A stretch of DNA of 64,000 nucleotides from contig NC_064820.1 in the NCBI RefSeq assembly GCF_024166365.1, forward strand, positions 135,304,001 through 135,368,000, given 5' to 3'. The DNA is from Elephas maximus indicus. Its lineage: Eukaryota > Chordata > Mammalia > Proboscidea > Elephantidae. Below, piece by piece: positions 33,220 to 44,979 of the stretch. The position numbers and the translations under genes are program-made. Under the pieces are notes generated by a model, which was not told where the DNA came from, did no database searches, and was given only the letters and a program-made list of their open reading frames with translations. The first letter of the stretch is position 1, and every line of letters begins with the position of its first letter.

Positions 33220-36200
33220 CTCTTCTCTGAGTCTTTTTGTTTGTCAACTCCCAACAACCTATTTTATCAGTCTTGAAAGTCTGGATTATTGTCCATCTAG
33301 TCAACAGAGGTTCTTAGCTTGGATCCCTTTGAAAAGTGGATAAAAGCTGAACACCCTGCTCACTGAGAAACACACATATATCTACGATTCAGCTTACACC
33401 CGAGGGCTTCACAAGACCCCTGTCAGCTCAGCCTAGGACCCTGCTTTTGGCTCAGTGGTGATAGTAACATCACTGGGCAAACTTTTCATTTGGCCTGGAG
33501 CCTGAGGAACTGTGGGCTCTGTGCTGTATGCCAGTTTCCCAAAGGACATGCTGGCCTTCTCATTTCAGTTTTCTACCTCTTTGTCAATTAGAACCTCTGG
33601 ATTGTATGCTGCGCCTTGCTATTAGAATTCATTAATGCTTTCGGCTCTGTGCTGTGGTTAGAAATCTTAGTCTGGTCATGAGGCTGGCTGGTGAAGTGAA
33701 AGATTCTTTCTGATAAACGAAAATCCTACAGCAGAACCAATCCTAGACAGCAGCACAGAAGTCATGGTTTCTGTGTCTTCTATATATAACTCTAGAACGC
33801 AACAGTCAGCGGTGACAAGGGTTCCCAAAGTTAGCAAAACATTAAGAAAACAAGGATTTTAAGCTCTATTGCGGCTGGGTCAGAGTGCAGCCGGTGAAAC
33901 ACTAGGATGCTAAGCTGCATGGGAGGGATATTTGGAACCGTTGGGCAGTGATGGGTCCCAGGCCCGGTGCAATCTGATTAACTAGAACTCTGGCAGGTAG
34001 AATTCTGACACCCCTCATTCACTCCCTGATGCAAGTTGGGGTGCATGGCTAGGCAACTAATATTTGCAGTAAAATATCAGATTTTAAAATAAACTCAACA
34101 CATTGGAAAAAGTTAGAAATAAATTCCATTATTTTAAAACTTACAGGTACAAGTGCTGAGTGAGATGGTATAAACGGGCAGAAAGAGCTACTCAGAGACA
34201 GGAGGGCGAATGGATGTCTATGCACAAGTGCTGTCAGTCTTAAGTGGCAGTCTGGCGAGAAGTGTTGCCTCCACAATGTGTAAAATGAGCAGAGCAATCC
34301 TCTCACTCCACTCAACGCATCATTCTCTAGTCCCCAGACAGAAATTAAGAATAAATTTAGGAAGAGCTGGAAGCAAGCAAAGAAAATGATTAAAAGATTC
34401 CCAAACTGTTTTCATCAGAAGAGGTCACTTAATAGTGGGTACCAAGCAAGGGAATCAGGCAACGGAGGGCCAGGACATCTGATCTTTGAGTAGCTAGCTG
34501 TTTTGTTAAGGAGCGTGGTGGCTGGTTACCTGCCATTTTCAAAGCTGCAGGAATGAGGAGAAAGTACTGTCAACATGAGCAGAGGAGAAGTCTATCTCTA
34601 ATTGAAATTTGTGCGTTAAAATTAGCGAAAGTGGCACATGGATGGGAAGAGCATCTATATACCATTTGCTCTCAATGTTTTTCTACAAATACGCAGATTG
34701 GAAATACCATGGGATTAATAGAAAAAATGCACTAAAGAAATTTCCATCCAATTTATTACTTAGGAAGTTTGGAGACTACAAAGCAGGTTATTATTAAGAT
34801 GCACAGAGGAAACAGTTCAATCAAAGAACTGTAACAAGTGTATGATATACTACATGACAGACTTTGAAATTACTCTAACTGATAAATATTAAAATTGGAC
34901 AACTGAATTTTGTCTTGTGAGAAGCAAAAAAAAAAAATTATTCTTTTTTTTACACAATATTACTCTCAAAGAATAAATTACTTTCCTTAAAAAGACCAGA
35001 TATTTCTTCATAAATATCACGCTAAAAGATAAATGGAAAAATCATATATTGCAGGAAAGCATTTATAAAAAGTAGCCTGAATGAGGCAGAAAGACAACAA
35101 ACAGCATTGCTAACAGAATCTGCTGCAAGCTCACTGTTTACTCCCGCAGAAATGTCTTTTTTATTGAAAAGGCGCAATTATCATCATGTAACACAAATCA
35201 CAAAATTCTGATTTTTCTACCTTATCAGCTTTATAAAATCATGTTCCCAGAGGATACCATTGATTAGTTGCACATGTTCTTTCTGTGACATCCCAAATAC
35301 TTAATTGTCAGTTATCTTTTCTTCTTCAGTAAGTAAAATATAGTCACAAAATTACAGAGGGACTTGTTCTGCCTTAACCTTCGCTAGCTGCCATCATGCA
35401 GTGGAAAACACTGGTAAAATATCACAGGATAACACTGTCCAACAAGGGAGACATATAAACACTGTAATGATTTCCCACGAGTTTCCATTTTAGAAAATTG
35501 TCACCAAGGCGAGCATAAATGGTGACACATCTCCGCCGAGGACACGGTGAAATCGAACGCTGGCATTCTAGTTAGGTCCAAACCTACCCAGCAGCCAATT
35601 ATAACAGGAACAGAACATCTTGTTGAAAACTTGGACAAGACCACTCTGCTAACCTTCCAAGATCACTGCACAGAGCTGCGTTTTCACTGATTTGATCCTT
35701 TTATTCTCTTTTCAATCCCCCCCATCCGTCAAAAAAGAAACGCGTTTCTTCCCATTGTCTATCATGGTTTGTTATAAACTGCAGGGGGCCTCTCTATCAC
35801 AAAAGCCAGGGTACTGAACTAAGTCGGGGGGTTTCTTAATGTCCTTAAGGCCCTTTTCCCATTCCACGGAGTTGGTTTGAAATGGCCAATTGCTGGGATG
35901 ACAAAGTTCATGACAGTTTTTCCTCTCTTCACCAGGGAAGATGCTTCATACTATACCTACTGCAGAGGTGCAGCTGAGAACCAGGAGGAGAAAAATCAAT
36001 ATCTCCTCACTGCAGTAAGTGGGCCCCAGTGTCACTGCCCACTGGGACTGACACCTCCCAGCTCAAAGAGGCTTTGCAGTCCTCAGCCTTTTACTTATTC
36101 ACTTCCTAGCATTTGCTCACAATTTCACAAAATGAGCCATAGTAAGGTTTGCAAAGGAACACTTAAAAAAGCCAGCCAATAAGTACATCTAAGGATCGTG

Positions 36201-36649
36201 ATGACCACCTAAAAAATAAAAATCAGATGCGCATGTCAAGAAGCCACTGCACCACGCATCCTCTTGTGTGCCACCGTCCCCAAGTCATACCCACCCTTTG
36301 TCTTGGTAAAGACTGCACCGTCCATGGAATTCAAACAACCATCTACTATGGCTTCAGGGGGCTTTATAGCTATCTTGCAAGAAATCTGGGGACCTGCACT
36401 AAAAGCTGAATGCTGAACAGGGCCTATTTAAAACAGTAAAGTATCTACGCAAAGAAATAACATAGTTTGCCTAAGGAAAATTACAAAAAAAAAAAGAAGC
36501 ATCATTTCAGATAATATGGCTAAAAGGACAAACTAACCAGGGAACAATGTAAACTCTACAAAACCAATAATCTCGAGATATTTTAATACCAAAAATTATT
36601 TTCTGTGTGTTTCTGGAAAATCTATTCATATTAAAAAAAAAAATATTTA
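33220..36649. other. Intronic single-copy DNA
   Basis: About 3.4 kb without recognised transposons apart from A-runs. The largest ORF (35877-36182, 101 residues, plus) matches no family known to me and lacks splice support. The low repeat density compared with flanks hints at regulatory content but is not proof. Confidence 0.45.
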
Positions 36650-37150
36650 GCATCTACTACGTGCCAGCATGATACATTGGTGGTTCGGTGGCAGAATCCT
36701 CACATTTCACGCAGGAGACCCAGGTTTGACTCCTGGCCAATGTACCTTAAGCACAGCCATCACCTGTCTGTCAGTGGAGGCTTGTGTGTTGTGATGATGC
36801 TGAACAGGTTTCTGTGGAGTTTCCAGACTACAACAGACTAAGAAGAAAGGCTTGGTGCTCTACTTCCAAAAAAACCCAGCCAATGAAAACCTTATGGATC
36901 ACAACTGAACACTGTCCCATCCATAACTGATCATGGGGATGGTGCAGGACTGGCTTTTGTTCCACTGTGCACAGGGTCACCATGAGTTGGGGCCAACTCA
37001 GGGCAGCTAACAACATGTACCAGCGCGGTGCTGGGGGCATGCACCATCCTGCCCTCTGGGAGCTTAAAGTCTAGTGGAGAAGATGAATGGTGTTCAAGTA
37101 ACCACACAAATGAATGTGAAATGACAAACGGTAAACTACAAACAAAATGT
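36650..37150 (-). repeat. LINE L2 3' end split by the tRNA-Gly SINE
   Basis: The text 'catctactacgtgccagcat' (36651-36671) continues after the SINE as 'ccagcgcggtgctgggggca', then 'ctgccctctgggagcttaaa' and 'gtctagtggagaagatgaat', the complement of L2. From 37215 to 37440 further old repeat-like sequence follows. Confidence 0.65.
36674..37015 (+). mobile_element. Composite SINE with tRNA-Gly head and long RTE tail
   Basis: The head 36674-36744 is 71 nt and aligns end to end with tRNA-Gly, with the A box 'tggttcggtggcagaa' and B box 'ggtttgactcc', but the anticodon region is mutated. The middle shares CTACTTCCAAAAAA (36860-36873) with AfroSINEs. The tail shares GATGGTGCAGGACTGG (36938-36953) with the RTE 3' UTR and ends CAGCTAACAACA. 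Flanking 'gtgccagc' and 'gtaccagc' look like a worn target duplication. It is not a functional tRNA gene: the rest of the unit is SINE body. Confidence 0.85.
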
Positions 37151-37440
37151 AAATTATAAACTGAAATAAGAACCTGGAAGGAAAGCAGCTAGTTTCTTGG
37201 GCTAGCAGTAACAGAACACCCTTATTAATGTGCACAGTGAAGGAAGTCATCCCTGGGGAAGTGACCCCTGAGCTGGAAACTGAAGGAACTAATCAGGGTA
37301 GAGGGGGTGGGATATTCCAGACACAAAGCATGACATGTTAAGCACAGCATGTTCAAAGTCCTGGAGAAGGTGAAAAGAAAGGCACTGGAAAAACTGAAAG
37401 TAGGCCAGTGTGGCTGCAGGTAGAAAAACAATGAAGTTGG

Positions 37441-38446
37441 GACAGAGAACAGGAGAAGCTCAGCTGCAAAAGCTAGGTGGGGCTTCCGGGTCACGTGAAG
37501 GACTTTGTTCTTTCTGCTGCGGATTTGGGGGCCATCCAGGGGTGTTCATGTGTGGGTGGTGGGTGTGGTACCTGGTTGTATGTGACACGATCTCTCATTT
37601 GTATTCTGATTGTGGCTGGAGCAGCGTGAGCGTTCCTCAGATCCAGGGGCTGCACCTTCGATCCTCTCTTTGGCCGTCTCTGAGCTGCTTAACCAGCCTA
37701 GTGAATTCATTTTAACAACTGTATTTTTCATTTCATGTCTGATTTTTTTTTTTAAATCAAATCTGCCTATTCTTTTTTCTTAGATACTTGATGTTTTCTT
37801 ATGCCTTCAATTATTTTAAACATATTTACTTTTTGTTTTTTCATTGAATTGTTTTTACTTGATATTCTTGGGTTCTAATCCTGCTGTTTTTGTCTGTTTG
37901 TTGGCTCTCATTCATAGCTATTTATTTTCCTCTGTTTTGTAGTTTTGGTTCATGAGTTCATCTCAGCAGGGCTATCCCTGTGAGAACCCACTGCAGCCCA
38001 GGTTGAAGGATATGTCCTTCCTAAGTGGTTTTGCTTCTCCTCCTCAGTGGGAACCCAGGGAAATAAGCACATTAGAACTGATAATTACATTAATTCTCCA
38101 GTTTCAGGTTCCTATACTATGACGGTACTGATAACATGAACCTCAAACTCATAAATCATGTTTAGGAAGTACTGAGAAAGACCTTTGTCTGTGCTATGTG
38201 GGTTTTTCATAGCCCAGTGGTCTCCAAAGTATGTTGCAGGCACTTGGGGAGTCAAGCAAGACCACTAATACATGAACTGACAGTAAAACATGGGTATAAT
38301 TTATCATCAAATATGCATACATTGGGGTCTTATGCTCAAACATTGTTCATTGAAAAGGATGCACAGTCCTAGCCCAGCAGACTACATCTCTGACTATCCT
38401 ACAGTGAAGAGTTTATAACAGTCACTGAGTCTATCCAAACACACTA
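37441..38446. other. Intronic DNA, partly T-rich
   Basis: The part 37740-37960 is T-rich and may be a worn L1 in antisense. A segment from 38215 begins 'cccagtggtctccaaagtat', which suggests a worn hAT element without a clear second end. The 101-residue ORF (37410-37715) is not recognised. Confidence 0.4.
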
Positions 38447-38747
38447 CAGGTAGTCCCTGACTTATATCAGGGTTCTGTTCTGACAACTCTCTCCTACGTC
38501 AGTTCTGACATAAGTCAAATACCTTTTCTTCCCTAAGTTTTCATTATTATTGCCTTTTATTATCAATATCTTTATAAATCTGATCTTTGAACACCTGTGA
38601 GTGAACATCTGAGAATAAGGTCAGCAAAGTATATGCTGCAACATTGTATGTAGTACAGATTACCTACAATAAGACGTACAAAACAAACTGATGGTTTTAA
38701 GTGCAGTTCCTCCTGACTCCAATACTTCATAAGTCAGGGACTACCTG
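38447..38747. mobile_element. 301-bp MITE with perfect 19-bp inverted repeats
   Basis: The left end CAGGTAGTCCCTGACTTAT (38447-38465) is the exact reverse complement of the right end ATAAGTCAGGGACTACCTG (38729-38747). TA dinucleotides flank it at 38445-38446 and 38748-38749. This structure fits a non-autonomous Tc1/mariner (Tigger-type) element. There is no coding capacity. Confidence 0.93.
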
Positions 38748-38752
38748 TACTT

Positions 38753-38907
38753 GGTGCCCTGGTGGCACAGTGGTTAAAAACTCAGCTGCTAATCAAAAGG
38801 TCAGCAGTTCAAATCCACCAGCTGATCCTTGGATACCCTATGGGGCAGTTCTACTCTGTCTTATAGGGTACCTATGAGTTGGAATTGACTCGATGACAAT
38901 GAATTGG
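38753..38907 (+). mobile_element. AfroSINE, short subfamily, at the edge of the MITE
   Basis: Head 'ggtgccctggtggcacagtg', tail 'tgagttggaattgactcgat'. An 11-bp target duplication TACCTGTACTT (38742-38752 and 38908-38918) includes the last six bases of the MITE. The SINE therefore landed at the MITE border and copied its end. Confidence 0.94.
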
Positions 38908-39061
38908 TACCTGTACTTAGAATAGTTTACCTTGACTTAGTTTGCCCTTTCACTAAGGGTATAGCTCTGCAGTTGAAAATGGCTTCCCCATCCCTTTTGA
39001 ACTGGCCAATTCTTATTTATTCTTTAAGTCTCAGCTGGGCTAAGTTTCCTTTCTTGTGGAC

Positions 39062-39576
39062 TGTCTTAGTCATCTAGTGCTGCTATAACAGAAATACCAC
39101 AAGAGGATGGCTTTAACAAAGAGAAATTTACTTCCTTACAGTAAATAGGCTAAAAGCTCAAATTCAGGGTGTCAGCTCCAGGGGAAGGCTTTCTCTGTCA
39201 GCGTTCTCATCAATCTTCCCCTGGTCTAGGAGCTTTTCTGCGTAGGAACCCAGATCCAAAGGACGCACCCTGCTCCCAGAGCTGCTTTCTTGGTGGTATG
39301 AGGTCCCCCACTCTCTGCTTGCTTCCCTTGTCTTATCTCTTGCAAGATAAAAGGTGGTGCAGGCCATACCCCAGGGAAACTCCCTTTGCATTGGATTAGT
39401 GATGTGACCTGAGCAAGGGTGTTACATCCCACCCTAATCCTCTTTAACCACAGGCAGAGATTATGATTTATAACACATAGGAAAATCACAAAACTGAGGA
39501 CAACCATAAAATACTGGGAGTCATGGCCTAACCAAGTTGACCCATAATTTAGGGGGACACATTTCAATCCATGACA
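39062..39576 (-). repeat. MaLR-type solo LTR with perfect target duplication
   Basis: A 515-bp LTR, TG...CA, flanked by TGGAC at 39057-39061 and 39577-39581. It is homologous throughout to 12737-13252. On the minus strand it resembles the MLT1 group, but it has a private central part and may be a lineage-specific subfamily. No internal retroviral sequence is attached. Confidence 0.85.
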
Positions 39577-39689
39577 TGGACCAACAGAATAATTTTAAGT
39601 GATGTGATTATTAATGTTAGGTTGAGTCTCATTAACTTTAAACAGTTTTAACCTACCAAATACGGCAATTCATATGGTTTACAACAAGA

Positions 39690-39875
39690 AGAACTATATT
39701 TATTAAATGTCTACTCTGTGCCAGGCTTTTTATTTAATCCTTAAATAATATGACACAAAATATCATCATCCACATTCTACTTGAGGCTCAAAAAGGCTAA
39801 CATGCCTGCTCAAGTTTCCAGAAGGTAAGAGACACAGTCAGGATTGGAATCCAGATCTCTCTGTTGCTAAAGCCG
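39690..39875 (-). repeat. MIR SINE, antisense
   Basis: Complement of MIR: 'aatgtctactctgtgccagg', 'acttgaggctcaaaaaggct' and 'caggattggaatccagatct'. Confidence 0.85.
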
Positions 39876-39904
39876 GACTGAGTAACTGACCAGTCAGTGT
39901 ATCG

Positions 39905-39970
39905 ATTCATTTAGTCATTCATTCATTCATTCACTGCATAAATATTTATCAACATTTACTATATGCACAA
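39905..39970 (-). repeat. (ATTC)n and L2/MIR end fragment
   Basis: Five ATTC units at 39914-39935 lead into 'ataaatatttatcaacattt', then 'actatatgcacaata', the usual complement of an L2 3' end. Confidence 0.55.
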
Positions 39971-40203
39971 TAAAACTATGCTACCCAGTTTTTGTTTTTT
40001 TTTTTTTACCCAGTTCTTTTCTTACTCAATTTTGTCGGAATCCTTTATGCGTCTCATTACATGTTTCCTAGTGTATTTATGGACTTAATTTATACCACAA
40101 ATAAATTTAAGGGCAATTGTTTTCCTTAAAATTCATTTCTGATTTTCCTTGGATTTTATATTTGCCTTAACATCTCAACTGGTCCTTACAAGTACATATA
40201 CAT

Positions 40204-40446
40204 TAAAAAAAAAAAAAAAAACATTGCCTTCACGTCAATTTCGATTCTTAGCAACCCTATAAAAAAAAAAAAAAAAAAAAAAAAACCCTATAGGACAGGG
40301 TAAAACTGCACCATAGGGTTTCCAAAGCTGTAATCTTTTTGGAAGCAGACTGCCACATCTTTCTCCTGCGGACCTGCTTGTGGGTTCAAACCACTGACAT
40401 TTGGTTAGCAGCCGAATACTCTAACCACTGTGCCACAAGGGCTCCT
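40204..40446 (-). mobile_element. AfroSINE with an internal poly(A) insertion
   Basis: An antisense SINE of the subfamily with 'aagctgtaatctttttggaa' and 'ctgcggacctgcttgtgggt'. A pure run of 25 A (40261-40285) interrupts it, flanked by AACCCTATA on both sides (40253-40261 and 40284-40292, sharing A's with the run). A second A-run (40205-40221) lies at its 3' border on the plus strand. Confidence 0.88.
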
Positions 40447-40447
40447 A

Positions 40448-43400
40448 TAAGTATATACTCTAAAAGAAGAAAGGCAGTAAGTTCAATTAGTCTCTCTTCT
40501 ATGTTAACAAAACAAACAAACTGAAAGCAAAACAAAAAACAGAAACATCTGGCCTTACGACATTTTAAAATCTGTCTTGACCTGAATTCTTTTCAGCAAA
40601 TGACTGCGTAAAATACTAACGCCACAGTTTATACACTTTTGACCCATTCAAATTATCTAGCCATTGCTGAATAAATAGGTGACTTAATTTACACACAGAT
40701 ACACCAGAATTCATAAGGCATTTTCTTGATGATCCAATAGGAAAAAAACAAATTCTAAAAGCAATTATAAACTAGTTCCTTATCTGTAAGTCAGAACTAA
40801 GATCAGGGGACTAACACATTTGAATAAAACAGTGCATTACAAGGCAAACCAAAAGGGATTCTACTAATTCAAATAATGTGGTAAGGCACTAATTTAAATA
40901 CAAATTATGATATGCTTATGGAAGTGCTATCTTATTACTTTAAAGAGGAAATAGTCAGAACAAGCCTTGTAAAATGTTGCCTGGAGACAGCCTCAGGAGA
41001 CTGGTTTTTAATGAAAGATTTACAATTAGCATAGCCTTTTTGTGCTGATGAATTGATGTTTTTAAAGTGTTTAAGGTGCTTGAAAACAATTTGCTCTCTA
41101 AAGTTCCTTAAACATTCCCCCAACTATCTAGTTTATTCCTCTGGCTTATTTAGTTGGCATTCTCTTTCTTTACATACCGTACAGTCCAAATCAGCTCCAG
41201 CACAGTGGGGTTCCAAGAGGTACAGTTTGGACTGATTAGGCCTTCCTGAGTATGTACCTTCTTACTCCATATGGTTAAAGACAGTCAACCGAGCTAACGG
41301 CGGTTTGTCTATCTGTTTTAAATGAAGACCTCTATGATCATTTTCTATTTGTCTAGTTAGAAGCACTGCATTGTGTCTCCCATTTAAATGCTATCATTTA
41401 TGCAACTAATGTTTTACACACATTTAAGAATTTTTGGATGACCAAAGCTCAGAGTGCACAGTATTCAGTGGGAACCCAAGGAGAAAGGAAATGGCTAAAG
41501 AATGAGAGAAGAGGCTTATTTCAAGATGCAGTAACTAATCCTCAGAAAAACAATATTAAAGAATGAAAAGTGGTCCTTGTGGAGCCAGCTCATAGATAAA
41601 AAAAAAAAAAATAGATACTAAAGTTAAAAACAAACTTGTTTAAGAAACAACAAAGAAAGGTGGGAGGAGGCCCTGGACCTCTCAGCTGCACACATCATTT
41701 ACATAAAAAACGCAGGTGGGTTAATTGTAGCCAAAAGGGATTATGCCAAGGGAGACAGAACACGATAGCAGGGAAGATGTGAAATTAGGCCTGTATGTAC
41801 ATGGGTTGGCAATGACTTCAAAGTCCGAGTTGGAACTTGTTCTCTGAGTCCATGGAAGGAAGAACATACCTGCTGCTGCTGTCCTCTCAAATCTAACCCT
41901 AAAATAAATCTTTCCATAATTTGCAATTAATTTATAGATGTTTATTCAGAGGATTACAACTAGCAACATGGACCCTTCCCTGGAGGTTTTCCAGATTATA
42001 GTAGCCTTTTTTTGATAGGCTTCTCAGGCTCCGCCAGAAAGTAGGAACAGAATGATGATAGGAAGCTGCTGCGTACCTGTGCAGAAACCCCTGAATTCTC
42101 TGTATGCCCTCCGCCAATGGAGGCTGCAGCACAGACTGCCAATTGCCTACTCAAAATCTATTCTTGTCCTCCTCATTAATAGAATACCAGTTTTGTTGGG
42201 GGAGGGGGGTGGGTGCCGTGGCAAGTTACCAAGCTAAAAAAAGGCAAACAAAAACCAATAACAACAACAACCCCCCCCAACATTTCCCAGGTTCCCTTGC
42301 ACATTTTAAGAAAAGCTCCCTAAACAGGACTGACAGTCAAGCTCCCCTGGCCCTCATCTTTTTGCTCACTTCTTCTCTCCTTTCCTCTTACCTGGAACAT
42401 GGGCTTGACCTCTGAGTTTAGCTTCACCTTGTGATCACGAGGGAAAAGCCAAAAGAATTAAAAAGATCCAAGTCCTGACATTGCTGAGTGACTGAACCAA
42501 CACCCACAACCACATACCCTTAGACTGACAGATACTTAAGAAAGATAAACCCCAATTAGATTAAGTCCCTTTATTTGGGCTGTTACCCCTACTGATACAG
42601 ACCACTTGACTCTGCAGATGGTTAAAAAGTCCTGGTGTCTAGCCAACAGAGCAGAATGCTGAGTAGAATACTTAAAAAAATTAAATAAAATAACAACCCT
42701 GATATTCTATTTTTAATTCACTAGTTTAAAAAAAAAGTCTATAATGTAAAGAATAGCATATGAAAAATGAAAAAGCAATTAGTTCACACATATACTGCAC
42801 TGTCTATAAAAAGCAAGAAAAGGACCAAGAGATGAAAAACTTGTATGCCTAATTCAGCAGGTGCCGAGAACACATATTGTCGAACGCTAAAGAAATCAGG
42901 CAGACAGGTAATGAGATGAGACTAAAAGAAAAATGCATGCTGGTTATCCAGAAAAATATCCTACCAAATTGGGTCTATTAAATAAATCACAGACAGCATC
43001 CCTGTGGAACTAGAACGGGTTTCAATAAACTTATTTTACAAAGGATTGTCCAAATCACAGTAGAATGAGCCATAGGGAATAATTTAGCATCGGCTGGTGG
43101 GAGAAAATCCAATTCTACTTTAATAGATCTTTTTCATCACAAATTTTATGATCTTTTAACAGCTTTCTATTAAGAGCAATTAAAGTGAGATAACAAAGGT
43201 CTACATTCATATTACAGCAATTTAAAATGGCTATATACATCTTCAAGCATAAGTTTTATATATGGAAGAGCTTAGCTAAGTTTGAGGGAGAAATACTAAT
43301 TTACTTTTTTTAAAAAATGAAGCATTTTTAAAGGCTCAGTAAAGCTCTGCTTATCCAGAGACAAATTTCACGTACTATCAGATGTCCTGAACAGCAAGTA

Positions 43401-44450
43401 ACCTGGAAGACATGCTTCTGGCGTCTGAAGGTAACAACTTTAGATTCATTTCTCATCTTTGCCCATGGCTGTCCCTGGGAACACAGGCCACTGAGGGGCT
43501 GGATATCATCTGGGGCTGAGGCAAAATCTGGACCAACAAAAGTAAAAACTGGCTTAATATAAAGATAAATTTTATAACTGAAGTCTTCCAATGGAATGTT
43601 TTGCTGTGGGAGGTGACAGCACTACCGCAGCAAATATTTGACCCAAAAGTAGATGGAAGTCTGGTTCACAGAGATGCTGTAGATAGGATTTATAAATGGG
43701 CAGAAAATTTAGCAAGGATTTGCTAGGAAATAATTGCAATATCGCATATCTGCATAGTGTTTTATGGTTTGCTAAGTGGCCTCACATGTATTAGATCACT
43801 TAATCCTTAAAACCACCTTTGAGGTAGATAAGATCAAGTGTTATTTTATGGTTGAGAAGACTCTGAGAAGCTAACTGACTTGCTGAAAACAACCCACTGC
43901 TCTTCTTAATAAAATCAAGCGTAGATCCTCCACAGGGGAAAGGGTCAGCCCCTGGAGGTGGGAATGTTGAGGATACAGGTCCTGCCCTGTTTCCCGGGGT
44001 TCCCCCCTCCCTTTTCTCATCACCCTCTGGTCCTCCAAGGCTATTACTCCCCATTCACCCTTCTGGCTGTATGTGGGCCCACAGCCCCTCCATTCAGCTC
44101 TGGCGCACAGCCAAGGTGTGGCTAATTATTTAAATAAGACTCAACCAAGGGGGAGACAAAAGGGAAATAAACAAAGAGGGTCATGAGACTAGATAATGCT
44201 GCCCACAGGTTACCAACAAAATAACTGCTCATCTAAGCCTTGGGAAAAACGAATTCAACAGAACAGTAATGCTGTCATTCTCTGACAAGCTTATCCTGCT
44301 CCTTTATTACACTTCATTATAATCTGAACTCCAAGAAGAATAAAAAGGCAGAACAGAAACAGCCTGGTATAGCAAGTGCACTTTTTAATGTGCATGGAAA
44401 AACGCAGGTTAAAAACTAGTTTAATCTGTCTTTCATTTAAAAATCTTATA
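40448..44450. other. Intronic single-copy DNA, about 4 kb
   Basis: No transposon younger than L2 was recognised in these 4 kb. ORFs (for example 42104-42415, 103 residues; 43328-43591, minus, 87 residues; 43800-44054, minus, 84 residues) match nothing known and lack splice context. Confidence 0.45.
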
Positions 44451-44455
44451 ATAAA

Positions 44456-44974
44456 TGCTATGGGTTGAATTGTGTCTCCTAAAAATATATGCTGAAGTTC
44501 TAACCCTTGAACCTATGAATGCAATCCTGTTTGGAAACAGAATTTCTTTTGTTATGTTAATTAGGTCACACCAGAATAGGGTGGGTCCTAAACCTAGTCC
44601 TTTCGGCAGGCAGAAATGGTGTCTTATGAAGGTGAATACACAGAGAGACAGATGATGGATGAAGCACCAAGGAAGAGTGAATGACAGACGAGGGATTAAT
44701 CTGGCAAATTAAAATAGAAGAAATTAAAAAATACTTTTTTTTTTTGGTGATAATGAAGGCTAAAGCAGCAACGGAAAACCAAGAATTGCCAGCAGCCACC
44801 AGACACGAGAGTGAGGCATGGAACATTTTCTCTCCGAAAGCCCTGAGAAAGAATCAACAAGACCAATATCCTAGTTTGGACCTTTAGCCTCCAGAACTGT
44901 GAGAAAATAAATTTCTGTTCTTTAAGCCATCCACTTGTGATATTTTGTTATGGCAACCCTAGAAAACTAGGACA
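44456..44974 (+). repeat. MLT1-like MaLR solo LTR
   Basis: A 519-bp LTR from TGCTATGGGTTGAATTG to CTAGGACA, with perfect 5-bp target duplication ATAAA (44451-44455 and 44975-44979). It contains the MLT1-type end 'cagaactgtgagaaaataaa'. Same group as 10956-11390, but diverged from it. Confidence 0.9.
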
Positions 44975-44979
44975 ATAAA

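Noticed and set aside
35877..36182. 101-residue ORF
   Set aside because: No recognised family, no splice signals of note, and ordinary composition for non-coding DNA.
36674..36744. Functional tRNA-Gly gene
   Set aside because: The 71-nt match is the head of a longer SINE with body and tail, the anticodon region is altered, and there is no T-run terminator directly after it.
41176..41240. Short inverted repeat as a terminator or hairpin RNA
   Set aside because: The stem is only about seven bases (GTCCAAA/TTTGGAC) with a long loop, within chance.
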